Source: Saccharopolyspora endophytica (lineage in GTDB: Bacteria > Actinomycetota > Actinomycetes > Mycobacteriales > Pseudonocardiaceae). Taken from it: 64,000 bases of DNA. The notes below the pieces were generated by a model, which did not search any database, was not told the DNA's origin, and saw nothing but the letters and a program-made list of their open reading frames with translations. Positions 1-9,126 of this stretch are shown here, in pieces. Every line of letters starts with the position of its first letter. Position 1 is the stretch's first letter. The DNA lies in contig NZ_JAGPXE010000013.1 in NCBI RefSeq assembly GCF_018070075.1, positions 141,044-205,043 of the forward strand. The letters run 5' to 3'. A program made the translations under genes and the position numbers.

Positions 1-575
1 GCTTCGGCGAAGGGCATCCGATCGGCGAAGCCGGGCTCCTTCGGCACGTCCGGAGGCAGCTCGACGACCGCGGTCCCGCCGCCCTCGCGGGTCGTCGCGA
101 ACGCCTCGTACAGCTCGGCGTCGCGGAACACCGGTCGTGCGCCCCGGGATTCGCGCACCACGACGTAGCCGAGGAACGCCACGAACAGCGCCAGCAGCAC
201 CAGGCCGACGAACACGTTCATCGGCGCGAACGCCACGAACCCGATCAGGACCAGCGGAGCGACGGCGAACAGCACCAGGTAGTCGCGCGGGATGTTCACC
301 TTCGTCGGCGTGAGGATCGCGGCCAGGGCGAGCACGACCCCGGGCAGGGAGAGGGCCGTGCCGAACACGATGCCCAGCGCGACGCCGTCGAGCTCCTCCA
401 TGTTGAGGGCGACGCCGAGGAAGATGTCGTCGAATTCGATACCGGTGAAGATGATGGCGAGGAGGAACACCGAGATCCGGAGGCCTGCGGCCATTCCGAC
501 GAGGTATCCGACGAGCTTCTCGGCGCTGTAGATCAGCAGGGCCGCGCCGGCGGCGAAGATCAGTATCGATTCCAT
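1..575 (-). CDS. CaCA-family sodium/calcium exchanger-like membrane protein, partial
   Basis: The reading frame starts at an ATG (575, reverse strand) and runs off the left edge, so the C-terminus is missing. The visible protein of about 191 residues has several hydrophobic segments. One of them has the layout of a CaCA alpha-repeat: an FTGIEFDDIFLGVA segment followed by LGIVFGTALSLP. This resembles the GTSLPE...GNxxGSN repeat of cation/calcium antiporters, but the canonical acidic and Asn residues are degenerate. A long cytoplasmic loop with PPDVPKEPG follows the fifth hydrophobic stretch. By family it would exchange cations across the membrane; the substrate cannot be told. It is divergent from the ChrB-like gene, with about 150 bp between the starts. 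Confidence 0.6.
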   Translation of the reverse strand, partial: MESILIFAAGAALLIYSAEKLVGYLVGMAAGLRISVFLLAIIFTGIEFDDIFLGVALNMEELDGVALGIVFGTALSLPGVVLALAAILTPTKVNIPRDYLVLFAVAPLVLIGFVAFAPMNVFVGLVLLALFVAFLGYVVVRESRGARPVFRDAELYEAFATTREGGGTAVVELPPDVPKEPGFADRMPFAE

Positions 576-724
576 GGGCGCCTCGAAACATCGTGCCGAC
601 GGTGCTCGCTGGTCAAAACACCATCGCGTCGCCGAGGGCGGGTGGCAACCCGTTGCTCGACGGGCGGAATCGCATTCGCAATGAACGGGTGGTCGAGTGC
701 AACCGGCGGTCGGGTGTTGCGGCG

Positions 725-1276
725 ATGCGGGAGACTGTGGGTGTGACGGCTGGGGCGTGGTTGATGCTGGTGTACCGGGTTCCGGGGGAGCCGACGAGGC
801 TGCGGGCGACGGTGTGGCGCCGGTTGAAGGCCGCCGGGGCGGTGTACCTGGCGAACTCGGTGGCCGTGCTGCCCGAATCCGCCGAGGCCGAGCGGGCGCT
901 GCGCAAGCTGCGGGCCGAGATCGAGGGCATGGGCGGCACCGGGCAGCTGCTGCGGGCCGAGGCCCTGGCGGGGCAGGACGAGGTCGTCGCCGCGTTCCAC
1001 GGTGCCCGCGACGCCGAGTACGAGGAGGTCCTGTCGCGCTGCGAGGACTTCCAGGCCGAGATCGACAAGGAGACCGAGGCGGGCAAGTTCACCTACGCGG
1101 AGCTGGAGGAGAACGAGGAGGACCTCGCCAAGCTCCGCCGCTGGCTGGACAAGATCCGCGCCCGCGACACCCTCGGCGCCCCGCGAGGGGCGGAGACCGT
1201 GGCGGCCGTGGACGCCTGCGCCCGGGCCCTGGACGCCTTCGCCGAACGCGTGTACGCCGCTGAGGCGAGCACCTGA
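725..1276 (+). CDS. ChrB N-terminal-domain protein
   Basis: A soluble protein of 183 residues. The segment WLMLVYRVPGEPTRLRATVW, followed by a leucine- and alanine-rich stretch, matches the N-terminal domain of ChrB, the protein that accompanies the chromate transporter ChrA. The C-terminal chromate-sensing half of full ChrB is absent and no chrA is nearby, so a link to chromate is not supported here. The middle is charged and helical (about residues 75-145). I chose ATG 725 because the longer frame from 593 begins with residues unlike the family; a GTG at 740 is also possible. Its likely role is regulatory or stress-related. Confidence 0.65.
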   Translation: MRETVGVTAGAWLMLVYRVPGEPTRLRATVWRRLKAAGAVYLANSVAVLPESAEAERALRKLRAEIEGMGGTGQLLRAEALAGQDEVVAAFHGARDAEYEEVLSRCEDFQAEIDKETEAGKFTYAELEENEEDLAKLRRWLDKIRARDTLGAPRGAETVAAVDACARALDAFAERVYAAEAST

Positions 1277-1336
1277 CCGGATGGCGTCACTCACCAAGCC
1301 CTACCTGCGATGTCTAACCATCGTTACACTCGTGGC

Positions 1337-1753
1337 ATGACACTGGTGACTGCCCTGCTGAGCCTCGCCGCGGGTCTGCTGCTGGCCTGGCTGGCGCTCG
1401 TGGTGGTCCTGCTGGTGATGTGCCCGCGCAAGGGCGTGCTGTCCGAGGCGCTGCAGCTGCTGCCGGACACCCTGCGCCTGCTGCGCAGGCTGGCGGTCGA
1501 CCCCGAGATGCCGCGCGGGGTGCGGGTGCGCCTCGGCGCCCTGCTGGCCTACCTCGCGCTGCCGTTCGACCTGGTGCCCGACTTCGTCCCGGTGCTGGGC
1601 TACGCCGACGACGCGATCGTCGTGGTGGCGGTGCTGCGGTCCGTGGTCCGCCGGGCGGGTCCCGACGCCGTGCACCGGCACTGGCCGGGTTCGGACGACG
1701 GGTTCGCGGCGTTGTCGCGGCTGGCGGGTCTGCCGCAGCGCACGCTCGACTAG
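1337..1753 (+). CDS. DUF1232 (YkvA-like) membrane protein
   Basis: 138 residues with an N-terminal membrane segment (about residues 3-28, LSLAAGLLLAWLALVVVLLV). A DUF1232 core follows: LALPFDLVPDFVPVLGYADD, then a hydrophobic helix. The PxDLxPDxxPxxGxxDD pattern is the family signature. The function of DUF1232 proteins is not established; they are small membrane-associated proteins. ATG 1337 is preferred over the upstream 1310 start because it places the membrane helix at the N-terminus. Confidence 0.7.
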   Translation: MTLVTALLSLAAGLLLAWLALVVVLLVMCPRKGVLSEALQLLPDTLRLLRRLAVDPEMPRGVRVRLGALLAYLALPFDLVPDFVPVLGYADDAIVVVAVLRSVVRRAGPDAVHRHWPGSDDGFAALSRLAGLPQRTLD

Positions 1754-1774
1754 CGCGGATTTCACGCTTTTGGA

Positions 1775-1792
1775 ATAATCCAGCGGGATTAT
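1775..1792 (+). terminator. Possible short hairpin after the DUF1232 gene
   Basis: ATAATCC (1775-1781) and GGATTAT (1786-1792) form a 7-bp stem with a 4-nt loop, 22 bp after the stop codon. There is no T-run, so a terminator role is only a guess. Confidence 0.25.
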
Positions 1793-1897
1793 CGGGTCGA
1801 TTCTGCTGAAATGCCGCCCGAATTTCTTGCGCGGAAACCCCGAACCCGAGGAAACTCGGTCTATCCATTCGGCCTTGTTCTTCGGGGGTGAAATCCG

Positions 1898-3997
1898 GTG
1901 CGGTTCGACGTGCTGGGGCCGGTTCGAGTGCGGCACGGCACCGCGGAGGTACCGGTTCCAGGGCTGTTGCGGCAACGCCTGCTCGCCCTGCTCCTGGCTC
2001 ACGCCAACACGCCCGTCTCGGCCGAGTGGCTCTCGGCCGCGCTGTGGGGCGGTGAGCCGGAGCGGCGCGGCGGCAGCAAGCTGCACCTGCTGGTCCACCG
2101 GCTGCGCAAGACCCTCGGCGAACCCGAACGCCTGGTCTCCGACGCGGGCGGCTACTGGATGCACGTCGAACCCGACGAGCTCGACGTGGAGCGCTTCGAA
2201 ACGCTGCTGGACCTCGCCGAGCGCAACTTCGACCCGCAGCGCCGGGCCGACATGCTGCGCCAAGCCCTGCGCCTGTGGCGCGGAACCCCGTACCAGGACC
2301 TCGACCTGACCGAGCTGGCCGGCGAGGCGCAGCGCATCGACGAACGCCGCCTGGTCGCGCTGGAACAGCTGCACGCGGCCGAACTCGACTGCGGCAGGCA
2401 CGCTTTCATCATCGCCGAGCTCACCGAGCTGGTGCGCGAGAACCCGCTGCGGGAACGCCTGCACGCGCTGCTGATGACGGCGCTGTACCGCTCGGGCCGG
2501 CAGGCCGACGCGCTCGCGGTCTACCGCCGCGCGCGCCGCACCGTCGTCGACGAGCTGGGGCTGGAACCCGGCCACGCGCTGCGCGAGCTCGAACAGCGCA
2601 TCCTCGCCGGCGAGCACATCGAGTTCGAGCCGCCCACCGCGCGCCCGGTGACGCGCCCGGCGCAACTTCCGCACGACGTACCGGGTTTCGTCGGCCGCGA
2701 TTCCGCGCTGGCCGAACTCGACCGGCTCAGCGAGAAGCCCGAGGTGCCCATCGCCGTCGTCGCCGGCACGGCCGGGGTCGGCAAGTCCGCGCTGGTGACG
2801 CACTGGGCGCACGCCGCGCGGGACCGCTTCCCGGACGGGCAGCTCTACGTCGACCTGCGCGGCTACGGCCCGGACCAGCCGCTGACCACCACCGAGGTGC
2901 TCGCCGGATTCCTGCGCGCCCTGGGCATTCCCGGCGACGCGATCCCCGCCGACGCCACCGAGCGCGCCGCCCGCTTCCGCACCGTGGTCGACCAGCGGCG
3001 GATGCTCATCGTGCTGGACAACGCCGCCGCACCGGGCCAGATCCGCCCGCTGCTGCCCGGAACCCCCACGAGCTTCGTGGTCGTCACCAGCCGCGATTCG
3101 CTGTCCGGGCTCAGCGCCCGCGACGGCGCGTACCGGCTGGTGCTCGACCGCATGGAGGCCGACGAGGCGCACGCGCTGCTCACCGACCGGCTCGGTGAGC
3201 AGGTGATGAGCGCTGAAACCGCCCAGCCGCTGATCGAGCGGTGCGCCCGGCTGCCGCTCGCGTTGCGGGTCGCCGCCGAACGCATCCACCAGAGCACCAG
3301 CCGCGACGTGGGTGAGCTGCTGGAAGACCTCACCGACGAGCAGCGCGGACTGGACGCGCTGGACACCGGCGACGAGCACACCTCGGTGCGCGCGGTGTTC
3401 TCCTGGTCCTACCGGAACCTCCCCGACGACGCGGCCCGCCTGTTCCGGCTCTACGGCTTCACCTGCAGGCACGCCGGCCACCGCATCGGCGTCTTCGCGC
3501 TCACCGCCCTGCTGGGCGCCGACGACGTGCAGACCACGCGGCGCCTGCTGGACGTGCTGGTCCGCGCGCACCTGCTCACCGAGGTCAGCTACGGCCGCTA
3601 CGAGATGCACGCGCTGCTCGGCGACTACGCGGCCGAGCTCGCCGAGCTGGAGCAGGACCGACCGGCGATCGTGGCCCGGCTGTTCGGTTTCTACCTGCAC
3701 ACCGCCGACCAGGCGCTGCGCATCCTGCAGCCGACCCGCGACCCGGACGCGGGCGGTCTGCCGCGACCGGTGGCGATGCCGACCCTGTCGAACCAGGAGT
3801 CGGCGGTGAACTGGCTGGACACCGAACGCCCCAACCTCATGTGCGCGGCGGAGAGCGCCGCCAAGGCGGGCATGAACGACCTGGTCGACCTCCTGTTCCG
3901 GATGCTCCACGACTACCTGTCGGGCGAAGCCCGCTCCTTCGACGACGCGGAACGCCTCCGAGCCCTGGCAGCAGGAGCCCCGGCCGAAGACTGCTGA
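1898..3997 (+). CDS. AfsR/SARP-type regulator with NB-ARC ATPase domain
   Basis: 699 residues from GTG 1898, which follows a GGGGGTG ribosome-binding stretch. Domain order is: an OmpR-type winged helix (about residues 1-90, opening MRFDVLGPVRVRHG); a bacterial transcriptional activation domain (about 95-240, ending LGLEPGHALRELEQRIL); and an NB-ARC nucleotide-binding module with P-loop GTAGVGKSA near residue 290. The C-terminal part is short, so the long TPR tail of AfsR is missing. Proteins of this type activate secondary-metabolite or morphology genes by binding direct repeats near the -35 region. No biosynthetic cluster lies in the window, so the target is unknown. Confidence 0.85.
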   Translation: MRFDVLGPVRVRHGTAEVPVPGLLRQRLLALLLAHANTPVSAEWLSAALWGGEPERRGGSKLHLLVHRLRKTLGEPERLVSDAGGYWMHVEPDELDVERFETLLDLAERNFDPQRRADMLRQALRLWRGTPYQDLDLTELAGEAQRIDERRLVALEQLHAAELDCGRHAFIIAELTELVRENPLRERLHALLMTALYRSGRQADALAVYRRARRTVVDELGLEPGHALRELEQRILAGEHIEFEPPTARPVTRPAQLPHDVPGFVGRDSALAELDRLSEKPEVPIAVVAGTAGVGKSALVTHWAHAARDRFPDGQLYVDLRGYGPDQPLTTTEVLAGFLRALGIPGDAIPADATERAARFRTVVDQRRMLIVLDNAAAPGQIRPLLPGTPTSFVVVTSRDSLSGLSARDGAYRLVLDRMEADEAHALLTDRLGEQVMSAETAQPLIERCARLPLALRVAAERIHQSTSRDVGELLEDLTDEQRGLDALDTGDEHTSVRAVFSWSYRNLPDDAARLFRLYGFTCRHAGHRIGVFALTALLGADDVQTTRRLLDVLVRAHLLTEVSYGRYEMHALLGDYAAELAELEQDRPAIVARLFGFYLHTADQALRILQPTRDPDAGGLPRPVAMPTLSNQESAVNWLDTERPNLMCAAESAAKAGMNDLVDLLFRMLHDYLSGEARSFDDAERLRALAAGAPAEDC

Positions 3998-4095
3998 ACG
4001 GGTGGTGAACAGCGCGGGAATTGGTGGAAGAACCCGGTCTGCCGAGGTGTGGGGGTTAATACCGTTACGACCCAATTCGTTTCGCGGAGGCGGTC

Positions 4096-5655
4096 GTGAC
4101 TGGGTTCCCGTGGCAGGAGATCCTCGCAGTTCTCGGTGTGCTGATCCCGGTGATCGCGTTCGTGTGGGAGTTCGCGATCGTCGGGCGCAAGCGGCTCGGC
4201 TACCGGATACAGATGGACACCACGCCCTCCGGGCTCAACACCGAGCACGCCCGGGCCTGGCAGCGGTTGGAGCGCAGGTCCGGTGAGCGGCTGAAGCACC
4301 CGTCCTTCGTGCTGATCCGCATCGAGAACATCGGCAGCGCGCCCATCAACACCGGCGACTACGCCACGCCCGACACCGACAACCTCGGCCTGTCCGCCAG
4401 GTTCCCGGGGCGCACGGTCGCCGGAGTGCTGGTCACCGAGCTCAGCGATGACAACCTGGAGAGCTTCTTCCACAAGGACAAGTGGCCGGACGCCAGCGAC
4501 GAAGAGGAGGAGGACGGCCACAAGGTCGGCATCGTCAAGCTGCCGAAGGTCAAGCTCAACCCCGACGACCACTACAAGGTCCTCGTGGTGCTCGAACGAC
4601 CGGGCAAGCAGGAGGGCACGCTGCCCGAGCCCGAGGTGGTCGGCACCATCACCAAGGCCGGGGACGGCCGGATCTCCAAAACCCGCGGCCAGACCGGAAC
4701 TCCGCGCTGGGTCGTCGCGCTGATCTGCTTCCTGCTCATGGTCGGCCTGACCGAGCCGTTCATCTTCGGCCAGACGATGGGAACGGGTGCCCCGCTGGAA
4801 TGCGCCGAGGGAACCCTGAAGGTCACCGGTTCCACCGCGTTCAAACCCGTGGTGGAGCAGGCGGCCAAGAGCTACGAGGACTACTGCTCCGGCGCGGACA
4901 TCGACACCAGCGGAATGCGCGGCAGCGTCGCCGGCTTGCAAGGGCTGGAAGGCGAGGCCGATCCGAAGCTCCGGGCGAACACGGTGGTCTTCTCCGACGG
5001 GAGTGCGGCGGCCGGCTCACCGGCCCTGGTTCCCCGGCCGAAGGCGTTCATGCTGTTCAGCATCATCGCCAACCCCGGAACCGAGGTGCACAACCTGACG
5101 CAGGACCAACTCCGCCGGGTGCTGCGCGGCGAGGTGCGCAACTGGGCGGAGCTCGGCGGCAAGAACATTCCGGTGGTCGTGGTCGACCGCGAATCCGAGT
5201 CGGGCACCCGGATGACGTTGGAGGAGCGGTTCTTCGGGTCCTCCCCGCAACCCGGCGAGAACTCGACCGACTGCGAGCAGGTGCGCGGCGACGCCACCGG
5301 GCAGGTGCTGCGGTGCCGCCGCACCAGCACCCCCGCGATGCTGGAGACCGTCGCGAACACCCCCGGTGCCATCGGCTACAGCGAGTCCTTCGCGGCGAAC
5401 AGCAACCCCGGCGTCATCGAGGTCCGCATCGACGGGCAGGCCGCCGACTTCGACGCCGCGGAGGCCGGCGCCTACCCGTACTGGCAGACCGAGTACGCCT
5501 ACACCTACGGCGAACCGGCGCCGGAGTCCCTGCCCGCGAAGTTCCTGCGCTTCCTCACCTACCAGGAGGGCGTCGACATCCTCCGGCACTCCGGCCACCG
5601 CCCCTGCGCCGAACTCCGCGACGCCGTCAGCTGCGAACCCTCCGTCCCGGAGTAA
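4096..5655 (+). CDS. Membrane-anchored PstS-like substrate-binding protein
   Basis: 519 residues from GTG 4096. A membrane helix lies at about residues 6-30 and a second at about 209-230. Between them is a soluble region with an acidic stretch (DASDEEEEDG). After the second helix comes a periplasmic-binding-protein domain with KVTGSTAF and an SGTRMTLEERF segment, both typical of phosphate-binding PstS-type proteins. It is about 150-200 residues longer than ordinary PstS, uses a membrane anchor instead of a lipoprotein signal, and has no pstCAB genes beside it. A sensory or signalling role is as likely as transport. Confidence 0.7.
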   Translation: MTGFPWQEILAVLGVLIPVIAFVWEFAIVGRKRLGYRIQMDTTPSGLNTEHARAWQRLERRSGERLKHPSFVLIRIENIGSAPINTGDYATPDTDNLGLSARFPGRTVAGVLVTELSDDNLESFFHKDKWPDASDEEEEDGHKVGIVKLPKVKLNPDDHYKVLVVLERPGKQEGTLPEPEVVGTITKAGDGRISKTRGQTGTPRWVVALICFLLMVGLTEPFIFGQTMGTGAPLECAEGTLKVTGSTAFKPVVEQAAKSYEDYCSGADIDTSGMRGSVAGLQGLEGEADPKLRANTVVFSDGSAAAGSPALVPRPKAFMLFSIIANPGTEVHNLTQDQLRRVLRGEVRNWAELGGKNIPVVVVDRESESGTRMTLEERFFGSSPQPGENSTDCEQVRGDATGQVLRCRRTSTPAMLETVANTPGAIGYSESFAANSNPGVIEVRIDGQAADFDAAEAGAYPYWQTEYAYTYGEPAPESLPAKFLRFLTYQEGVDILRHSGHRPCAELRDAVSCEPSVPE

Positions 5656-5673
5656 CCCACCCGGGCGACGAAT

Positions 5674-5734
5674 TCGAATTTCGCGCGAAATTCGAGCCCG
5701 AACTTGGGCGTTCGAATTTCTCGCGAAATTCGAA
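5674..5734. repeat. Tandem palindromes between convergent genes
   Basis: A perfect 22-bp palindrome lies at 5674-5695 (half-site TCGAATTTCGC). At 5711-5734, two perfect 10-nt arms, TTCGAATTTC and GAAATTCGAA, are separated by TCGC. Both share the core CGAATTTC...GAAATTCG. A small GCCC/GGGC stem sits between them. They lie between two converging genes, which fits a bidirectional terminator or a REP-like element. Confidence 0.6.
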
Positions 5735-5772
5735 AACCCCTGGTGCCGCGGTAACCCGTTGGGGGTGAGGGG

Positions 5773-6660
5773 TCAGGGGGTGGTGTTGGGGTCGGTCCGA
5801 AAAGTTTTGCGGCAGTGGCGGATCATCTCGCGCGCGGCGACGTTCGCCTCCGGTCGCCAGGTGATCGCGAGCAGGGCGGGATCGGTGGCGTCGGTGATCG
5901 GCAGCGCGGTGAGACCGGGGTGCTCGGTGGCCATCGACTCGCTGAGGATCGCCACGCCGAGCCCGCGCAGCGCCAGGTCGGCGATCGCGCCCGCCGCACT
6001 GGCCTGCAACGCGATCACCGGCTCCACGCCGCGCGCCGCGCAGGCCCGGTCGAACACCGACCGCAGCCCCGTTCCGGGCGGCATGCAGACCACCGGGTGC
6101 GCCGCGAGTTCGCGGAGCGCGACCGCGCGCCCGGCGAGCTCGTGACCTTCGGGGACGGCCGCGACCAGCGGTTCGCTGAGGATCGTGAGGGTTTCCAGCC
6201 CGTCGGGCGCGGATTCGGCACCGATCAGGGCGAGGTCCAGCGACCCGCTGCGCACGTCGTCGACGAGCCGATCGGAGTTGCCCTCCCGCAACGACAGCTC
6301 CACGCCCGGGTGCGCGCGGTGGAACCCGGCGAGCGCCTCGAACAGCGGCGTGACCGTGCAGCCGATGACCATCCCGACGTCGAGGTTCCCGCGCAGCAGC
6401 CCGGTGATCTCACCCACCGCCTGCCCCACGGCACCTGCCGCGGCCAGCGCGCTGCGCGCGTGCTCCAGCGCCGCCTTGCCCGCCGCGGTCAGCTCCGCCG
6501 CACGCGCGGACCGGTCGAACAGCTCCGCCCCGAGCTCCTTCTCCAGCCGCCTGATCTGCGCGCTCACCCCGGACTGGCTGATGTGCACGCGCTGCGCGGC
6601 CCGGGTGAAGTTCCGCTCCTCGGCCACCGCGACGAAGTACTCCAGCTGCCGCAGATCCAT
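5773..6660 (-). CDS. LysR-family transcriptional regulator
   Basis: 295 residues, the usual length for the family. The N-terminal winged helix-turn-helix is plain: MDLRQLEYFVAVAEERNFTR, then RVHISQSGVSAQIRRLEKEL. A periplasmic-binding-protein-like effector domain occupies about residues 90-290. The gene is divergent from the small SnoaL-like gene (92 bp between starts), so that gene is the most likely target. The effector is unknown. Confidence 0.88.
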   Translation of the reverse strand: MDLRQLEYFVAVAEERNFTRAAQRVHISQSGVSAQIRRLEKELGAELFDRSARAAELTAAGKAALEHARSALAAAGAVGQAVGEITGLLRGNLDVGMVIGCTVTPLFEALAGFHRAHPGVELSLREGNSDRLVDDVRSGSLDLALIGAESAPDGLETLTILSEPLVAAVPEGHELAGRAVALRELAAHPVVCMPPGTGLRSVFDRACAARGVEPVIALQASAAGAIADLALRGLGVAILSESMATEHPGLTALPITDATDPALLAITWRPEANVAAREMIRHCRKTFRTDPNTTP

Positions 6661-6679
6661 AACCGCTGATTCTAGATCC

Positions 6680-6708
6680 CATCAGAACCATCTGTTGGAC
6701 TTCTGGTG
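6680..6708. promoter_or_regulatory. Candidate LysR-type operator
   Basis: CATCAGAA (6680-6687) and TTCTGGTG (6701-6708) form an inverted repeat with 7 of 8 pairs matching. It lies in the spacer between the divergent LysR and SnoaL-like genes, the usual place for a LysR-type operator. Binding is inferred. Confidence 0.4.
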
Positions 6709-6751
6709 AGGGCGGACGCAGGCTGGAGCCATGACCGGGAGGAGAACTGAC

Positions 6752-7108
6752 ATGCGCGAGAAGGCCGGCGAACCCGAAGACCTGACCAGGCTCTTCGTCG
6801 AACGCAGCAACGCAGGTGACGCCGAGGGGGTGGCCGAGCTCTACGAACCCGACGCGGTCATGGCCTACCCGCCCGGCGAGACGACGGTGGGCCGCGACGC
6901 GATCCAGGCCCTCTGGGAGGAGGTCCTGGCCAACCGCCCCCACTTCGAACCGGAACCCCCGCTGCCCACCCTGATCAGCGGCGACATCGCCCTCACCGCG
7001 ACCCCGCCCCAGGACGGCACGGGCGCCCGAGCGCAGGTCGCCCGCCGCCAACCCGACGGCACCTGGCTCCGCCTCCTCGACCAACCGGAGTTCCGCCCGC
7101 CCCGGTGA
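6752..7108 (+). CDS. SnoaL/NTF2-like small protein
   Basis: 118 residues. LFVERSNAGDAEGVAELYEPDAV and VGRDAIQALWEEVL are typical of the SnoaL-like/YybH cone-shaped NTF2 fold, which includes small polyketide cyclases, ketosteroid isomerase relatives and proteins of unknown activity. ATG 6752 follows a strong GGGAGGAG site at good spacing; ATG 6731 upstream lacks one. The divergent LysR gene probably controls it. The substrate is unknown. Confidence 0.7.
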   Translation: MREKAGEPEDLTRLFVERSNAGDAEGVAELYEPDAVMAYPPGETTVGRDAIQALWEEVLANRPHFEPEPPLPTLISGDIALTATPPQDGTGARAQVARRQPDGTWLRLLDQPEFRPPR

Positions 7109-7115
7109 CGAGCGG

Positions 7116-9086
7116 TCAGTGGAGGCGGGAGAGCCAGAGGTGGTCCTGGGCCCTGGTCATCGCCACCAGGCGTCGGCGCTCGTGGGTCTCGCGGTCCTCC
7201 CGGGAATCAGCCGGGGGAGCGGGTTCGGCGGGGAGGAAGACCGTGCGGAACTCCGCTCCCTTCGCCTCCAGGACCGTGCCGACGAGGGTGTCGGAGGTGT
7301 CGCGGCCGTCCCAGGTCGCCAGCGGCAGAGTCGTGATGCCGGCGTCCCGCAGCACGCGCAGCCAGTGCTCGGTCGCCGACTCGGACTCGGTGATGATCGC
7401 CGCCGACGAGCCGTCGTCGAGCGCGAGCAGCGCACCCAGCAGCGCGCGCTCCTGGTCCTTGCCGTGCCACTCGACGACGCGCCCGCCGCTGCGCACCGGC
7501 AGCGCGGCGCTCAACGGCAGCGACGGCCCGTCGTCGTAGCGGTTGATCGCCTCCACCTGCCCGGCGCGTTCCAGCACCATGCCCCGGTTGCGGTAGTCGT
7601 TGCGCAGCACCTCACCGCGCCCGTGCAACGAGATCCCGGCATCGGACAACCGCCAGCCACCGGCCAGGGCCTGCTGCTGACCGTCCCCGACCAGCAGCAG
7701 CTGGTCCGGTTCGTCGCCGCTGATCGCGTGCGCCAGCCGCAGGCCGATCAACGTCAGCTCCTGCGCCTCGTCGACCACGACCGCGGTGTACTGCCGGGGC
7801 AGCGGCCGCCGCTCCAGCTCGGCGAGCGCGCGCTTGAGCACGTCGTTGTGGTCGAAGACGCCGTGCTCGGACAGCTCCCGCTCGTAGTCGCAGTAGAAAC
7901 GCCAGGCGTGGGACCGGAAATCAGCCGGCAGCTGACCGCCCCGGCCCTTCCGGGACACCGTCCGGTAGGCGTCGAGCGACGAGATCCCACGGCCCTTGAT
8001 CACCCGGTCGATCTCGTCCTTCCAGTACTCCCGGGAGTTCCGGACACCGCGCAGCACCTCGTCCCGCGACCACACCGCGTCGAAGGCCCGCAGAACCTCC
8101 TGCTCGTCGACGTCCGCCGAACGCCCGCGCCCGGCGAGGAAGTCCCGCGCCCACCCGTGCAGCGAGGTGAACTCGATCTGCCCGGACAGCTCCGGGGCCA
8201 TCTGCCCGAACCGGCCGGCGGCCCGCTCCGGAACCCGGTCCAGCGGTGCGGTGTAGAGCAGCTTGCCGTCACCGCGGCGGGCCAGGTAGGCCAGCCGGTG
8301 CAGCGCGAGGGTGGTCTTGCCGGTCCCGGCCGGGCCGCTGATCTGCGCCGGACCGGAGAAGCTGCGGCGCACCGCGCCCAGCTGCGCGTCGTCGAGGAAG
8401 TAGCGCCAGTCCCGGAACGGTCGCCGCGACGACGGGGCGACCGGCTCCTGCAGCACCTCGGGAACGCTGCCGCGCTGGTGCGGGATGCGCTGCGAGTTCC
8501 ACATGATCGGCGTCAGGTCGAAGGTGCGGCTGTCGAGGTGCTTGGCCAGCGCCAGCGCCTCGTCGGCGGTCAGGATCCGCTCGCCGCGCTTGAGCAACCG
8601 GTCCAGCTCGTCCTCGGTGATCGCCAGGTGATCGACGCTGCGGCCCTTGCGCCCGGTGTGCTCTATCGGGTGCACCACCACGGTGCGCAGCACCGACTCG
8701 CTGAGCATCCCGGACCCGATCGCGGCCCCGGCCAGCAGCTCGGCGGTCCACACGAACGCCGCCCGCGAGTCCTCCCAGTCCGGCTCGGCTTCCCGGAGCA
8801 GCACCACCAGCACGCCCATCCGGCCGACGAGCACCAGGTCCGGCCGCTGCCGGGGAGTGTGCGGTGCGAACTGGTTGAGCAACGGGTATCAGCCGTTGTC
8901 GCGCTCGGCCGCGAAGCGGTGCAGGACTCGCTTCTGCCACGTCGGCAGCGGCCGGTCCCGCAGCTGGGCCTCCGCTTCGCGCCGGAGTAATTCCTGGCGG
9001 TGGTGGAAAGTCCCGGTCACGGCGCCTCCTGTCCAGCTCCACCAAGCTTGATCGCGCGCAGCCTTGAACACGCTCGGTATCGACAT
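7116..9086 (-). pseudogene. Superfamily I (UvrD-like) helicase/ATPase gene, interrupted by an in-frame TGA
   Basis: A single reading frame from ATG 9086 to 7116 is broken only by TGA at 8891-8889. The first part is 65 residues. The second, open from a TTG at 8882, is 588 residues with Walker A GPAGTGKTT, Walker B VVVDEAQELT, and C-terminal VAMTRAQDHLWLS, as in UvrD/Rep-type helicases. Text runs smoothly across the stop (ERDNG, stop, YPLLNQFAPH), so a full-length protein of about 656 residues is the likely ancestor. A TGG-to-TGA change, or a sequencing error, explains it. Translation from the TTG codon remains possible and would keep all ATPase motifs. Confidence 0.7.
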
Positions 9087-9126
9087 TAATGCGTTCCGTT
9101 GCGATTTCGAGCGAGTTGGGACGGTG

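Noticed and set aside
560..1297. Long open frames on the reverse strand (for example 245 residues) over the ChrB-like gene
   Set aside because: They mirror the coding frame, as expected in high-GC DNA, and show no family text.
1301..4075. A 924-residue reverse-strand open frame
   Set aside because: It spans two genes on the other strand and their spacer, and has no recognisable domain; it is a shadow of the SARP gene.
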